Assembly: GCA_020832665.1 (NCBI GenBank)
Contig: JAFIEG010000008.1
Span: 1-64,000, forward strand
DNA from: Pararhodobacter sp.
Lineage (GTDB): Bacteria; Pseudomonadota; Alphaproteobacteria; Rhodobacterales; Rhodobacteraceae
Length of the DNA: 64,000 nucleotides
Reading direction: 5' to 3'
The first letter of the stretch is position 1, and each line of letters begins with the position of its first letter. Shown piece by piece: positions 30,805-40,558 of this stretch. The notes beneath the pieces are model-generated. The model was not told where the DNA came from, did not search any database, and was given only the letters and a program-made list of their open reading frames with translations. A program made the translations under genes and the position numbers.

Positions 30805-31595
30805 GCTTCGATCCTCGCAGCTTGTTTCTCGTTGTTTTCAAGAAATTCCTGCGCCAGCGCGCGATAGGCACGCGCGCCCGAGGAATTGGGATCATAGGTG
30901 ATGACCGGCACCGCATGCGAGGGTGCCTCGCTCAGCCGCACATTGCGTGGAATCACCGTGCGATAGACGATTTCGCCGAGCGTTTCGCGGGCATCACTCT
31001 CGACCTGTTGCGACAGATTGTTGCGCTGGTCATGCATGGTGAGCAGCACCCCCTCGATGCGCAGCGCGGGATTGGCGGTCTGGCGTATTTCGCGAATGGT
31101 CAGAAGCAGATGCGAAAGACCTTCAAGCGCGAAGAACTCGCTCTGCAGGGGCACCAGAACCGAATCGGCTGCAACCAGGGCGTTGACTGTGAGCAGGTTG
31201 AGCGATGGCGGGCAATCGATCAGGCAGTAATGGTAGGTATCGGTTTGCGCGGCCGGGCTGCGCAGCCGGTCGCGCAGCAGATGGCTGCGCCGCGTTATTC
31301 CCTGCATCTCGACATCGGATGAGGACAGATCGGTTGTTGAAGGGATGATCGAGATGCCTTGTGTGGGCGTGGCGGAAACGACATCAGGCACGCTCGCCTC
31401 GCCCAGAAGCAGATCATAGACCGTGTTGTCGCGCTCGCCGAGTTCGATGCCCAGCCCGGTGGAGGCGTTGCCCTGAGGGTCCATGTCGATCAGCAACACC
31501 TGCTTGCCAAGCTCGGCCAGGGCGGCAGCCAGATTGATGGCGGTGGTTGTCTTGGCGACACCGCCCTTCTGGTTGGCAATGGCAATGATTTTCAT
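30801..31595 (-). CDS. parA: Chromosome partitioning ATPase ParA
   Basis: A 264-residue Walker-type ATPase working with ParB to segregate origins. The deviant Walker A motif is NQKGGVAKTTTAINLAAAL near residue 8, then VLLIDMDPQGNAST, and Walker B LIDCPPSLNLLTVNAL near 126. It overlaps the end of rsmG by 4 bases and the start of parB by 4 bases, so the three are translated together. ATG 31595 gives the usual N-terminus. Confidence 0.97.
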   Translation of the reverse strand: MKIIAIANQKGGVAKTTTAINLAAALAELGKQVLLIDMDPQGNASTGLGIELGERDNTVYDLLLGEASVPDVVSATPTQGISIIPSTTDLSSSDVEMQGITRRSHLLRDRLRSPAAQTDTYHYCLIDCPPSLNLLTVNALVAADSVLVPLQSEFFALEGLSHLLLTIREIRQTANPALRIEGVLLTMHDQRNNLSQQVESDARETLGEIVYRTVIPRNVRLSEAPSHAVPVITYDPNSSGARAYRALAQEFLENNEKQAARIEA

Positions 31596-32242
31596 GGTGA
31601 CGGCTTCTGCAAGGGCTGGATATCGGTTATTTGCAGTATGCTGGCCCTGCTGTCCACCTTGCTGGGGTTTTGTTTCAGTGAAAATTCCCAGATCCTTTTG
31701 GCCTCTTGCAACTCTTTGGCGAGATTTTGACCCTTGGGAAGCAACGCGATGCCGCCGGGAGCAAGGTGGCAAGCGACAAGGCCGAGAAGCCTTGGCAGCG
31801 GTGCGAGTGCGCGGGCGCTCACCGTTTGTGCCTGGATAGGTGGAAGAACTTCCAGCCTAGCGGCATGCAGCGTGAAGCCAAGATTCTGGCGGCTGTCGAT
31901 GTAGCGCAGGAAGGCGGCCTTGCGCCGGTCGCTCTCGACAAGATGGAAAGCTGTGTCTGGCGACAGTTCGCGGGCGATGATGGCCACGACCACGCCGGGA
32001 AGGCCACCGCCTGTGCCGAGATCGGCCCAGGATTTCGTGTTGGGATGGCGCAGGGGCCAAAGCTGGGCGCAATCCAGAATGTGGCGTTGCCAGAGGCGGC
32101 TTTCCTCGGCTTTCGATACAAGGCTTATGGCGCTCGACCATTTGATCAGGCAATCGCAGTAATCACCGAGCCTGTCCCAGGTTTCACGTGAAACCCTGAC
32201 CCCGGCCAGATCACCGCTGCAGTAGGGCGGCGCCAGGAGCAC
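31592..32242 (-). CDS. rsmG: 16S rRNA (guanine527-N7)-methyltransferase RsmG
   Basis: A methyltransferase modifying G527 of 16S rRNA with S-adenosylmethionine. The SAM site is [18 protein letters not shown], followed by [17 protein letters not shown] and the later [14 protein letters not shown] chose GTG 32242 (216 residues) because AGGAAAGG lies eight bases before it; it overlaps the mnmG stop by 32 bases. An ATG at 32305 is also open but would add 21 Cys/Leu-rich residues. The codons for VSRET carry a parS palindrome. Confidence 0.92.
   Translation of the reverse strand: MLLAPPYCSGDLAGVRVSRETWDRLGDYCDCLIKWSSAISLVSKAEESRLWQRHILDCAQLWPLRHPNTKSWADLGTGGGLPGVVVAIIARELSPDTAFHLVESDRRKAAFLRYIDSRQNLGFTLHAARLEVLPPIQAQTVSARALAPLPRLLGLVACHLAPGGIALLPKGQNLAKELQEAKRIWEFSLKQNPSKVDSRASILQITDIQPLQKPSP
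32180..32195. other. parS site 1 (inside rsmG)
   Basis: GGTTTCACGTGAAACC is a perfect 16-base palindrome, differing from the canonical parS TGTTTCACGTGAAACA only at the outermost base pair. It lies in the rsmG coding region near its 5' end, 1.4 kb before the parB start. Confidence 0.88.
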
Positions 32243-34100
32243 GTTTGCGGCCTTTCCTGATATGAGACAGGATAAGCAGCACAGCAGAGGGGGTAAGCCC
32301 CTCAATGCGCGCGGCCTGGGCGATGGTCTGTGGCTGGTGGCGGCTGAGCTTTTCGCAGGCCTCGTTGCTCAGGCCAGGGATGGCGGCGTAATCAAGCCAG
32401 TACGGGATGGCAAGTGCTTCGTCGCGGCGGATCGCGGCCGCCTCTTCCTGTTGGCGGGCAACGTAAGGGGCATAGATCGCTTCGGCGCGCAGATGGGCGA
32501 GATCGGTTTCATCCATGTCCTGCATGACCGGAACCTTCGGTTTCAGCGCGGCCGGATCAAGCGGGGCGAGGCCAAGGAGATCGAAAGCTGACCATTTCTT
32601 TGCCTTGGGCAGGTTGGCGATTTCAAGCCCGGCGACATCCGCCAGAGCGACCTGCTGTGCGGTGAGCGCGTCTCGATAAGCGGCAATCCGTTCGCGCCGT
32701 TGCTCGAATATACGGTAGCGAAGATTTGACACACAGCCAAGTTCCCGGCCCTTTTCCGTCAGGCGCATATCGGCATTATCGACCCGAAGCGAGAGGCGGA
32801 ACTCGGCGCGCGAGGTAAACATGCGGTAGGGCTCGCTCACCCCGCGGGTGATCAGGTCGTCGATCATCACGCCGATATAGCTGTCGGTGCGGGAAAAGAC
32901 CGCCTGCTCCAGATCGAGCGCGATGGCGGCTGCGTTCAGGCCGGCGACGAGCCCCTGCGCGGCGGCTTCTTCGTAGCCCGTGGTACCGTTGATCTGCCCG
33001 GCGAGAAATAGCCCTTGCACCTTCCGCGATTGCAACGTGGGCGATAGCGAGCGTGGATCGACGTAATCATACTCGATAGCATAACCAGGCTGCAGGATTT
33101 CTGCTGCTTCCAGGCCGGGGATATGGCGCAGAAAGGCCTCCTGGACATCTTCAGGCAATGAGGTGGAGATGCCATTGGGATAGACAACATCGCAATCGAG
33201 ACCCTCGGGCTCGAGGAAAATCTGGTGCGAGAGTTTGTTGGCAAAACGATGGATCTTGTCCTCGATAGACGGGCAGTAACGCGGGCCTGTACCGGTTATG
33301 TTTCCCGAATACATTGCTGAGCGGGCGAGATTTTGGCGGATGATATCATGGCTTTTCTCACTGGTATGAGTGATCCCGCAACTAATCTGCCGTGCAACCG
33401 GGTAGGTATTGATAAAGGAAAGCATTTCTGGGGTTTCGTCACCCGGCTGGGCTTCGACTCGCGACCAATCGATACTGCCTGATCGCAGGCGTGGCGGCGT
33501 ACCGGTCTTCAGGCGACCGACGCCGCTGGTAATTTCTCTAATCGTTTCTGCCAATGCCGTGGAAGCGGAATTACCCTTGCGGCCACCCCGATAGCGGCGC
33601 TCGCCGACATGGATGACCCCGCCCAGAAAGGTGCCGGTGGTAAGCACAAGTGCGGGCGCCAAGATTTCCTGGCCCGAAGCGAGCCGGACACCGGCTATCC
33701 TGGCGTTTCTGATAAGGAGATCGGTGACTTCCGCGTAAACAAGCTCCACTAATTCCTGATTGGCCAGGTATCGGGTGACGAAATCCTGATAGCGGCGTCT
33801 ATCTGACTGCGACCGCGGGCCCTGTACTGCCGGGCCGCGTGAGCGATTCAGGAGCCGGAAATGAATGCCGGCATGGTCAGCCGCGAGAGCCATCATTCCG
33901 TCAAGTGCATCGATTTCGCGAACGAGATGCCCTTTTCCCAGCCCGCCGATGGCTGGGTTGCACGACATGACGCCAAGATCGCCAGACGAGAAGGTCACCA
34001 GCGCTACACTCGCGCCGCGCCGGGCAGCGGCGAGCGCCGCCTCGGCCCCGGCATGGCCGCCGCCAACAATGATGACATCAAACCGTTTCACGTGAAACAC
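32211..34100 (-). CDS. mnmG: tRNA uridine 5-carboxymethylaminomethyl modification enzyme MnmG (GidA)
   Basis: A 629-residue FAD enzyme that, with MnmE, modifies U34 of several tRNAs. The FAD motif [19 protein letters not shown] begins at residue 10. Other signatures are [20 protein letters not shown] near 45 and [20 protein letters not shown] near 350. Its start codons (ATGTTTCACGTGAAACG, reading MFHVKR) overlap a parS site. It lies 3 bases after mnmE and shares the unit with rsmG, parA and parB. Confidence 0.97.
   Translation of the reverse strand: MFHVKRFDVIIVGGGHAGAEAALAAARRGASVALVTFSSGDLGVMSCNPAIGGLGKGHLVREIDALDGMMALAADHAGIHFRLLNRSRGPAVQGPRSQSDRRRYQDFVTRYLANQELVELVYAEVTDLLIRNARIAGVRLASGQEILAPALVLTTGTFLGGVIHVGERRYRGGRKGNSASTALAETIREITSGVGRLKTGTPPRLRSGSIDWSRVEAQPGDETPEMLSFINTYPVARQISCGITHTSEKSHDIIRQNLARSAMYSGNITGTGPRYCPSIEDKIHRFANKLSHQIFLEPEGLDCDVVYPNGISTSLPEDVQEAFLRHIPGLEAAEILQPGYAIEYDYVDPRSLSPTLQSRKVQGLFLAGQINGTTGYEEAAAQGLVAGLNAAAIALDLEQAVFSRTDSYIGVMIDDLITRGVSEPYRMFTSRAEFRLSLRVDNADMRLTEKGRELGCVSNLRYRIFEQRRERIAAYRDALTAQQVALADVAGLEIANLPKAKKWSAFDLLGLAPLDPAALKPKVPVMQDMDETDLAHLRAEAIYAPYVARQQEEAAAIRRDEALAIPYWLDYAAIPGLSNEACEKLSRHQPQTIAQAARIEGLTPSAVLLILSHIRKGRKRAPGAALLQR
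34084..34099. other. parS site 2 (at the mnmG start codon)
   Basis: TGTTTCACGTGAAACG on the minus strand matches canonical parS in 15 of 16 bases. It covers the T and G of the mnmG start codon and the next codons, so ParB binding here would sit on the translation start region. Confidence 0.9.
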
Positions 34101-34103
34101 ACC

Positions 34104-35384
34104 CTATTTTCCGATGCAGAACGACGCGAAGATGCCGCCCAACACGTCCTCTACATCGATGCGCCCCAGTATCATGTCAAGCCGACTGACCGCCTCACGC
34201 GCCAATTCGGCGACAACTTCCTCGCTGTAACTACCTTTGGCCAGCATCTCGCAGGCCAAATCCAGGTTTTGAACAGACCGCTCAAGCTGCGAGAAATGCC
34301 GCGCGCGAGAAAAGAGTGCCGAGTGCCTTTCGCCGACGCCGAGCCTTTGGCCAATCTCTCTAACCAGCGCATCAACACCATCTCCGGTCTTGCCTGATAC
34401 CCCAGGGAGCTTCCAGAAATCACATTTCGATAGAATTACAATGTCATCGGTTCGTTCGGGCTTGATATCGTCGTCCGGACCATCCTTGAGATAGACCCTC
34501 AAATCGGCCTCCGAGGCGCGCCGCGCGCCGCGCTCGATACCAATCGCCTCGACCGGGTTCTCCGCCACTCGCAGTCCCGCGGTATCGATCAGGGTTACCG
34601 GAAAACCGTGCAGGTCCATCCTGACCTCGATTACATCGCGTGTCGTTCCCGCATGTTCAGAGGTGATCGCTGCCTCGCGCCCCGCAAGCACATTCAGCAG
34701 CGTTGATTTCCCGACATTCACCTTGCCGACGATCGCAACCTCGAATCCCTCGCGCAGCCGTTCCGATACCGTGCGTCCGGCAAGTTCAGCCACGATATCT
34801 CGCGATACAACGGACAAATTTTCATGGGCCCGCCCTATCATGCCGGCAGGCAGCTCCTCGTCGGCGAAATCAATACCTGCCTCAAGAAGAACCAGAGCCT
34901 GCACCAGTGCCTCTCGCCAGGCGAGAGCCTTCCTTTCCGCCTCGCCGCCCATCAGCCGCATCGCCTGTTGTCGTTGCCGGTCAGTTTCGGCATTCAGCAG
35001 ATCGGCCAATCCCTCGACCTGCGTGAGCGAGAGCCGTCCCGCTTCATAAGCCCGCCATGTGAACTCACCTGGCTCGGCCGCACGCACATCTTCGGCCTGC
35101 AAACAGTGGTCAAGCACCGCCGAAACAACAGCCGGGCTTCCATGTACATGAAATTCTACAACTTTTTCACCAGTGAAACTGGCGCCTTCGCCAAAGGCGA
35201 TGACCAGCGCGTGGTCGATTTCCGCTCCATCGAAACCCCGCAAGGCACGCAACGATGCCCTTCTTTCGGCTGGAACCGCCCCGCAAAGCTGCTCGCATAC
35301 TCGCCAGGCTCCATCACCGGAAACACGGATGACCGCCACCCCCGCCCGGCCGGGTGCGGAAGCCAGCGCAACGATCGTATCCAT
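34104..35384 (-). CDS. mnmE: tRNA modification GTPase MnmE (TrmE)
   Basis: A 426-residue GTPase partner of MnmG. An N-terminal tetrahydrofolate-binding domain (TIVALASAPGRAGVAVIRVSG) precedes a helical domain and the inserted G domain: G1 GKVNVGKSTLL near residue 220, G2 region GTTRDVIE, G3 DTAG. The protein ends FASFCIGK, the family's C-terminal Cys motif. It is followed immediately by mnmG and preceded by rho on the same strand. Confidence 0.97.
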   Translation of the reverse strand: MDTIVALASAPGRAGVAVIRVSGDGAWRVCEQLCGAVPAERRASLRALRGFDGAEIDHALVIAFGEGASFTGEKVVEFHVHGSPAVVSAVLDHCLQAEDVRAAEPGEFTWRAYEAGRLSLTQVEGLADLLNAETDRQRQQAMRLMGGEAERKALAWREALVQALVLLEAGIDFADEELPAGMIGRAHENLSVVSRDIVAELAGRTVSERLREGFEVAIVGKVNVGKSTLLNVLAGREAAITSEHAGTTRDVIEVRMDLHGFPVTLIDTAGLRVAENPVEAIGIERGARRASEADLRVYLKDGPDDDIKPERTDDIVILSKCDFWKLPGVSGKTGDGVDALVREIGQRLGVGERHSALFSRARHFSQLERSVQNLDLACEMLAKGSYSEEVVAELAREAVSRLDMILGRIDVEDVLGGIFASFCIGK

Positions 35385-35400
35385 TTCGCCTCGCGACTAC

Positions 35401-36672
35401 CTAGGAATTCATTGAATCGAAGAATTCTCCATTGGTCTTCGTTTGCTTGAGCTTGGAAATCAGGAACTCGATCGCATCGGTGGCGCCCATCGGGTTGAGA
35501 ATTCGGCGCAAGACGAAGGTTTTCTGAAGATTGTTGCGATCAACCAGCAACTCTTCCTTCCTGGTGCCTGACTTCAATATGTCGATGGCTGGGAACACCC
35601 GCTTGTCGGCGATCTTGCGGTCAAGCACGATTTCACTGTTGCCGGTGCCCTTGAACTCCTCGAAGATCACCTCATCCATTCGGCTGCCGGTATCGATCAG
35701 CGCTGTTGCGATGATGGTCAGGGACCCGCCCTCCTCGATATTGCGCGCAGCCCCGAAAAACCGCTTAGGGCGCTGCAGCGCATTCGCATCGACACCGCCG
35801 GTCAACACCTTGCCCGAGGACGGCACCACGGTGTTGAATGCACGCCCCAAGCGTGTGATCGAATCGAGCAAGATCACAACATCGCGCTTGTGCTCGACCA
35901 ACCGCTTGGCCTTTTCAATCACCATCTCGGCCACGGCGACATGACGCGCGGCGGGCTCGTCGAAGGTTGACGACACAACCTCGCCCTTCACGCTTCGCTG
36001 CATGTCGGTCACCTCTTCGGGACGCTCATCAATCAGCAACACGATCAGATAGCATTCAGGATGATTCTGCGCGATGGAATGGGCAATGTTCTGCATCAAC
36101 ACCGTCTTGCCGGTTCGTGGCGGCGCCACGATCAGCCCGCGCTGCCCCTTTCCCAAAGGCGAGACGATATCAATGATCCGCGCCGAACGGTCCTTGGTCG
36201 TCGCATCCTCGGTCTCCATCTTCAGCCGCTCATCAGGATAAAGCGGCGTCAGATTGTCAAAATGAACCTTGTGGCGTGCCCTTTCCGGATCGTCAAAATT
36301 GATGCGTGTTGTCTTGGTCAACCGGAAATAGCGCTCGTTTTCAAAAGGCGCCTGAATCATTCCCTCGACGGTGTCGCCAGTGCGCAGCGAAAGCTGACGG
36401 ATCATCTGCGGCGAAACATAAATGTCATCCGGCCCGGGCAGATAGTTCGCCTCGGTCGAGCGCAGGAAGCCGAACCCGTCTTGCAACACCTCGAGCACGC
36501 CATCGCCATAGATCTCCCACCCCTCCTCGGCGCGCTCCTTGAGGATGGAGAACATCATCTCGCCCTTGCGCATGGATGACGCGTTCTCGATCTCAAGCTC
36601 TTCGGCCATGGCCAGAAGCTCGGCAGGGGTCTGTGCCTTCAGGTCAGACAGATTCAAGGTTTGCTCGGTCAT
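35401..36672 (-). CDS. rho: Transcription termination factor Rho
   Basis: A 423-residue hexameric RNA helicase. The N-terminal RNA-binding domain starts [20 protein letters not shown] and includes [20 protein letters not shown] near 65. The ATPase has Walker [16 protein letters not shown] near 180 and [12 protein letters not shown] near 212, with Q- and R-loop regions following. ATG 36672 gives the standard N-terminus. Upstream lies the AT-rich gap proposed as oriC, so rho points away from the origin. Confidence 0.98.
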   Translation of the reverse strand: MTEQTLNLSDLKAQTPAELLAMAEELEIENASSMRKGEMMFSILKERAEEGWEIYGDGVLEVLQDGFGFLRSTEANYLPGPDDIYVSPQMIRQLSLRTGDTVEGMIQAPFENERYFRLTKTTRINFDDPERARHKVHFDNLTPLYPDERLKMETEDATTKDRSARIIDIVSPLGKGQRGLIVAPPRTGKTVLMQNIAHSIAQNHPECYLIVLLIDERPEEVTDMQRSVKGEVVSSTFDEPAARHVAVAEMVIEKAKRLVEHKRDVVILLDSITRLGRAFNTVVPSSGKVLTGGVDANALQRPKRFFGAARNIEEGGSLTIIATALIDTGSRMDEVIFEEFKGTGNSEIVLDRKIADKRVFPAIDILKSGTRKEELLVDRNNLQKTFVLRRILNPMGATDAIEFLISKLKQTKTNGEFFDSMNS

Positions 36673-37225
36673 GAATGATGCTCCTGCACGCAAATCGGCG
36701 CTGCATCCAATGAAAAGGGAGAGTCGAAACCCGAACGGGTTCCACGCCCTGTTAAGTCTCTGACGGCAACTAGTCAACTCACATATCGCAGCACGCTTAC
36801 GCCGTGTTCTTCTACTTATAAGAAGAAAATAAGAAAGATTATGATTGTTGTTTTGCCTGTGGATATGTGTAAATCCAGATATCCACCAGGCTATCCACAA
36901 CCATACAGTTGCCAATGAACTCTACACCGGATATTTTGAAATAAATCCAGGAACTTATAAGTTACTCTAGCCCACTCGCCTACCTTTACGGCAATTTTCC
37001 CCAGTCCGTGGGTAACATTTTCAACAGGGAAAAGCCGCGCCGGACATCTTGTCGAAATGGGGGTAACCTGACTTCGGAAAGTTCATTGCTGCCCGCCAAC
37101 CGATAGTACCGACTTCGTTCACAGCAGGTTGTGGAGTGTTTGCTTGCGATGCGTCTTCGCCGGTTTGCCATCGATGGGAACGCGTAGTAATGCTGTGCCT
37201 CAAGGTTGAAATGCTGGGGTAAACC
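36673..37225. other. oriC: Putative chromosomal replication origin (oriC)
   Basis: A 553-base gap, markedly AT-rich against the rest, between divergent rho and aroE. It holds clustered DnaA-box-like nonamers, each one mismatch from TTWTNCACA: ATATCCACA (36858-36866, minus), ATTTACACA (36866-36874, minus) and CTATCCACA (36891-36899, plus), plus a weaker ATATCCACC at 36879. Two CTTATAAG-centred palindromes (36815-36822 and AACTTATAAGTT at 36952-36963) flank them. A/T runs near 36815-36850 could be the unwinding element. Neighbours (parAB, mnmG, mnmE, rho, aroE, coaE, dnaQ) match the origin region of many alphaproteobacteria. Confidence 0.8.
36858..36899. promoter_or_regulatory. Cluster of DnaA-box-like sequences
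   Basis: Three nonamers with TCCACA or TACACA cores and one near-match lie within 42 bases, in mixed orientation. This density is far above expectation for the window and supports initiator binding. Confidence 0.65.
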
Positions 37226-38044
37226 ATGCCGCTTCTGGCCGCCGTTCTCGGTGATCCTGTCGATCACAGCCTTTCCCCGCTGTTGCATGGTCATTGGTTG
37301 AAACGCCACGCGATTTCAGGCCATTACATACCAGTTCGCGTTTCCCTGGATGGCCTTCAACATGCCCTCGAGTCCCTGCCTAGGCTCGGCTTTTCCGGGG
37401 TAAACGTAACCGTGCCGCTCAAGGAAGCCGCGCTGATAATGGCAAACGAGGCCAGTGATGCCGCACGCCGAATCGGTGCCGCCAACACGCTCACCTTCTC
37501 TGCGCAGGGCATCCATGCCGACAATACCGATGCCTATGGTTTCACGTGGAACATACGCGACAGGTTACCCGACTGGAAGCCAGAACGCGCCGCTGTGCTG
37601 GGCGCTGGCGGCGCCAGCCGCGCCGTGCTTGCCGCACTGCTCGATCAGGGCGTAAACGAGATTTTCCTCAGTAACCGCAGTGTAGAACGCGCCCGGGCGA
37701 TCGCCTCAGAATTCGGCCCCAATGTGCATCCGATCCCCTGGAAAGACCGCCACGCCATGCTCGAAGCCTGCGACACGCTGGTCAACGCGACCGCGCTGGG
37801 CATGACGGGAAAACCCACGCTCGATATCCGCCTCGACGCACTCCCACGCGGCGCCATGGTTACCGATATCGTTTATTCTCCGCTGGAAACGCAGCTTCTT
37901 GCCACAGCGCGCAAGCGCGGCAACCGGGTTGTTGACGGTCTGGGCATGCTCCTGCATCAGGCTGTGCCAGCCTTCGAACGCTGGTTCGGCACCAGACCGG
38001 AGGTCGATGAGAGCCTGCGCAACGCAATCCTGAGGCCGCGATGA
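37226..38044 (+). CDS. aroE: Shikimate dehydrogenase
   Basis: A 272-residue NADPH enzyme reducing 3-dehydroshikimate in aromatic amino acid synthesis. The substrate site is [16 protein letters not shown] near residue 10 and [10 protein letters not shown] with catalytic Lys near 60. The cofactor loop is [15 protein letters not shown] near 127, then NRSVERA and VNATALGM. The gene starts at the edge of the oriC gap, without the maf gene often found between them. Its end overlaps coaE by 4 bases (ATGA). A parS-like site lies inside it. Confidence 0.96.
   Translation: MPLLAAVLGDPVDHSLSPLLHGHWLKRHAISGHYIPVRVSLDGLQHALESLPRLGFSGVNVTVPLKEAALIMANEASDAARRIGAANTLTFSAQGIHADNTDAYGFTWNIRDRLPDWKPERAAVLGAGGASRAVLAALLDQGVNEIFLSNRSVERARAIASEFGPNVHPIPWKDRHAMLEACDTLVNATALGMTGKPTLDIRLDALPRGAMVTDIVYSPLETQLLATARKRGNRVVDGLGMLLHQAVPAFERWFGTRPEVDESLRNAILRPR
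37538..37553. other. parS-like site 3 (inside aroE)
   Basis: GGTTTCACGTGGAACA keeps the central CACGTG and matches known parS variants (TGTTCCACGTGAAACx on the other strand). It is on the opposite side of the putative oriC from the other two, in codons for GFTWN of aroE. Confidence 0.75.
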
Positions 38045-38628
38045 TCATCCTTGGCCTCACCGGCTCCATCGGCATGGGCAAGAGCACCGCCGCCGGCTTC
38101 TTCCGCGAATTCGGGGTGCCGGTCTGGGATGCCGACGCCACGGTTCACAAACTCTACGCACAAGGAGGCAGCGCTGTCGAACCCATTGCCCAACTTTGCC
38201 CGGATGCCGTGAAGAATGACGCCGTTGATCGGGCCACCCTGCGCGACTGGCTGAACCGCCACCCCGACGCGTTGCAAACACTCGAAGCAATCGTCCACCC
38301 CCTCGTGCAAAAGGATCGCACCGCCTTCATCGAGCAGCACCGCCAGGCCGGCACCCCCCTCGTCGTGCTCGATATTCCGCTGCTGTTCGAAACCGGCGCC
38401 GACGCCCAATGCGACGCTACACTTGTCGTCACCGCGAACTCCGAAGAACAGCGCCGCCGCGTCCTTGCCCGCCCCGGCATGACCGAGGCAGATTTCGAAA
38501 GTCTGAACGAACGGCAGATGCCCGATGCCGAGAAGCGCCGCCGCGCCAGCCATGTTATCGAGACCAGGAGCAAAGCCCAGACCCGCGTAGAAATCGCCGC
38601 TCTTGTTAAAAAACTGTATGAAAAATAA
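38041..38628 (+). CDS. coaE: Dephospho-CoA kinase
   Basis: A 195-residue kinase for the last step of coenzyme A synthesis. The P-loop is [17 protein letters not shown] near residue 5, followed by [14 protein letters not shown] and the lid region. [13 protein letters not shown] near 108 is typical. It overlaps aroE by 4 bases and is followed by dnaQ 11 bases later, forming an aroE-coaE-dnaQ unit. Confidence 0.96.
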   Translation: MIILGLTGSIGMGKSTAAGFFREFGVPVWDADATVHKLYAQGGSAVEPIAQLCPDAVKNDAVDRATLRDWLNRHPDALQTLEAIVHPLVQKDRTAFIEQHRQAGTPLVVLDIPLLFETGADAQCDATLVVTANSEEQRRRVLARPGMTEADFESLNERQMPDAEKRRRASHVIETRSKAQTRVEIAALVKKLYEK

Positions 38629-38639
38629 CGGGAATATCA

Positions 38640-39335
38640 ATGCGCCAGATCGTTCTCGACACCGAAACCACGGGACTCGACCCGGCCGAAGGCCACCGCA
38701 TCGTCGAAATCGGTGCTGTCGAGCTGTCGGGCCATGTGACCACCGGCAATGTCTATCACCAATACATCAACCCCTTGCGCGACATGCCCGCCGAGGCAGA
38801 ACGCGTTCACGGCCTCGGCACTGATTTTCTTAAGGATTTCCCCCCTTTCGAGCAGATCATCGACGATTTCCTCACCTTCATCGGTGATTCGAAGCTGATC
38901 ATTCACAACGCCGCCTTCGACCTGCGCTTTCTCAATGCCGAGCTGGCCCGCTTCGGCCAGCCCGCTATCCCCGACAGCCGAAGCATCGACACACTCAGCC
39001 TGGCGCGTCGGCGCTTCCCCGGCTCGCCGGCCTCCCTCGACGCGCTTTGCCGCCGCTTCGGCATCGACAACACCTCGCGCGAGAAGCACGGAGCGCTGCT
39101 CGACAGTGAGTTGCTCGCCCAAGTCTATCTGGAACTGATCGGCGGCAGACAGCCCGATTTCGCCCTCTCCGTCAGCCATGAACGCAAGGACCGAGCAAGT
39201 CAGGCCAGCAACTGGAAGTCTGCACCACGCCAGCACCAGTTGCCACCGCGCCTGAGCTCCGAAGAGAAATCCGCCCATGCCGCCTTCATCGAGGAGCTGG
39301 GCGAAAACGCCATATGGAACCGGCGCCGCCCATGA
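38640..39335 (+). CDS. dnaQ: DNA polymerase III epsilon subunit (3'-5' exonuclease)
   Basis: A 231-residue proofreading subunit. ExoI motif VLDTETTGLDPAEGHRIVEI at residue 4 supplies the metal-binding DxE. ExoII lies in LIIHNAAFDLRFLNAEL near 85, and ExoIII is in HGALLDSELLAQVYLEL near 152 with its His and Asp. The C-terminal tail binds the polymerase subunit. It is in one unit with aroE and coaE and overlaps the next gene by 4 bases. Confidence 0.96.
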   Translation: MRQIVLDTETTGLDPAEGHRIVEIGAVELSGHVTTGNVYHQYINPLRDMPAEAERVHGLGTDFLKDFPPFEQIIDDFLTFIGDSKLIIHNAAFDLRFLNAELARFGQPAIPDSRSIDTLSLARRRFPGSPASLDALCRRFGIDNTSREKHGALLDSELLAQVYLELIGGRQPDFALSVSHERKDRASQASNWKSAPRQHQLPPRLSSEEKSAHAAFIEELGENAIWNRRRP

Positions 39336-40558
39336 TCGGTCTTCCATCGCCGGCACTCGTCATCGGCGCTGGCCCGGCGGGGCTCATGGCCGCCGATACA
39401 ATGCTCGCCGCGGGCCTTCCCGTCATCGTCGCCGAGGCAAAACCCTCACCGGCGCGAAAGCTGCTGATGGCAGGGAAATCCGGGCTCAACCTCACCAAAG
39501 ATGAACCCTTTGAGCGCTTCATCGCCCGGTATGATGAGGCCGCCCCATGGCTCGCACCCATTATCGCGCGTTTCGGACCGCCCGAAATCATGCGCTGGGC
39601 GCAAAACCATGGGCAAGACGTGTTCACTGGTAGTTCCGGGCGGGTGTTTCCCCGCGCCATGAAAGCCTCGCCGCTGCTACGCCGCTGGCTGAAGGATCTG
39701 GCCGCGCGCGGGCTCGATCTGCGCCTGCGCTGGCGCTGGGCGGGATTTCGCGGCGATGCCCTCGTTTTCGACACCCCACAGGGCGAAGCGCTGCTCAATC
39801 CCGCCGTCACCGTGCTGGCGCTCGGCGGCAAAAGCTGGTCGCGGCTGGGCTCCGATGGCGCTTGGTTGCCGTGGCTGGAGAAAAAAGGGGTCAAGATCAC
39901 CCCCTTCGCGCCCGCAAATATGGGTTTTCGCATCAACTGGTCGGCGCATATGCAACCCCATTTCGGCGCTCCGGTGAAAAACCTGCGCCTCATGGCCGGC
40001 GCGCAAACCAGCCGCGGCGAGATCGTGATCACATCCAAGGGTATCGAGGGCGGCGGCCTCTACCCGCTGGCGAAAACCCTGCGCTGCGGTGCTCCGCTGT
40101 TGCTCGATCTCTTCCCCGATCATGACGAAACCCGCCTGCGCGCCAGGCTCGCCGCCCGCCCGGCGCGCGAAAGCTCCACCGCCCGGCTGCGCAAGGCGCT
40201 GCGCCTCGATGCTGCGCGCCTGGCGCTGGTGCTCGAATGCGCCCGCCCCCTGCCGCGCGACCCGGCGCAACTGGCAGCACTGCTCAAGGCGCTGCGGGTG
40301 CCGCTGGGCCCACCCGCCCCCATTGACGAGGCGATCTCGGTCGCCGGCGGCATCAACCGCGCCGCGCTGAATGATGATCTGATGCTCAAGGCCCTGCCAG
40401 GCATCTTTGCCGCCGGCGAGATGCTCGATTGGGAGGCGCCAACCGGTGGCTATCTGCTCACCGCCTGCCTTGCCACCGGGCTTCATGCCGGTCGCGCGGC
40501 CGCGCGCTGGTCAATAGCGCAGCGCCACGGTGCTGACGATCAACCCGCCCACGGCTGA
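39332..40558 (+). CDS. HI0933/YhiN-type FAD-dependent oxidoreductase
   Basis: A 408-residue flavoprotein of the HI0933 (YhiN/BaiN-like) group. It starts with the FAD loop ALVIGAGPAGLMAADTMLAAG and the diagnostic KLLMAGKSGLNLTKDEP near residue 45. The end has the second FAD contact GIFAAGEMLDWEAPTGGYLL near 370. Substrate unknown; related proteins reduce C=C bonds or act in RNA modification. The ATG at 39332 overlaps the dnaQ stop (ATGA), suggesting coupling; an ATG at 39314 would also be possible. It is convergent with the phosphopantetheinyl transferase, overlapping it by 48 bases. Confidence 0.88.
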   Translation: MIGLPSPALVIGAGPAGLMAADTMLAAGLPVIVAEAKPSPARKLLMAGKSGLNLTKDEPFERFIARYDEAAPWLAPIIARFGPPEIMRWAQNHGQDVFTGSSGRVFPRAMKASPLLRRWLKDLAARGLDLRLRWRWAGFRGDALVFDTPQGEALLNPAVTVLALGGKSWSRLGSDGAWLPWLEKKGVKITPFAPANMGFRINWSAHMQPHFGAPVKNLRLMAGAQTSRGEIVITSKGIEGGGLYPLAKTLRCGAPLLLDLFPDHDETRLRARLAARPARESSTARLRKALRLDAARLALVLECARPLPRDPAQLAALLKALRVPLGPPAPIDEAISVAGGINRAALNDDLMLKALPGIFAAGEMLDWEAPTGGYLLTACLATGLHAGRAAARWSIAQRHGADDQPAHG

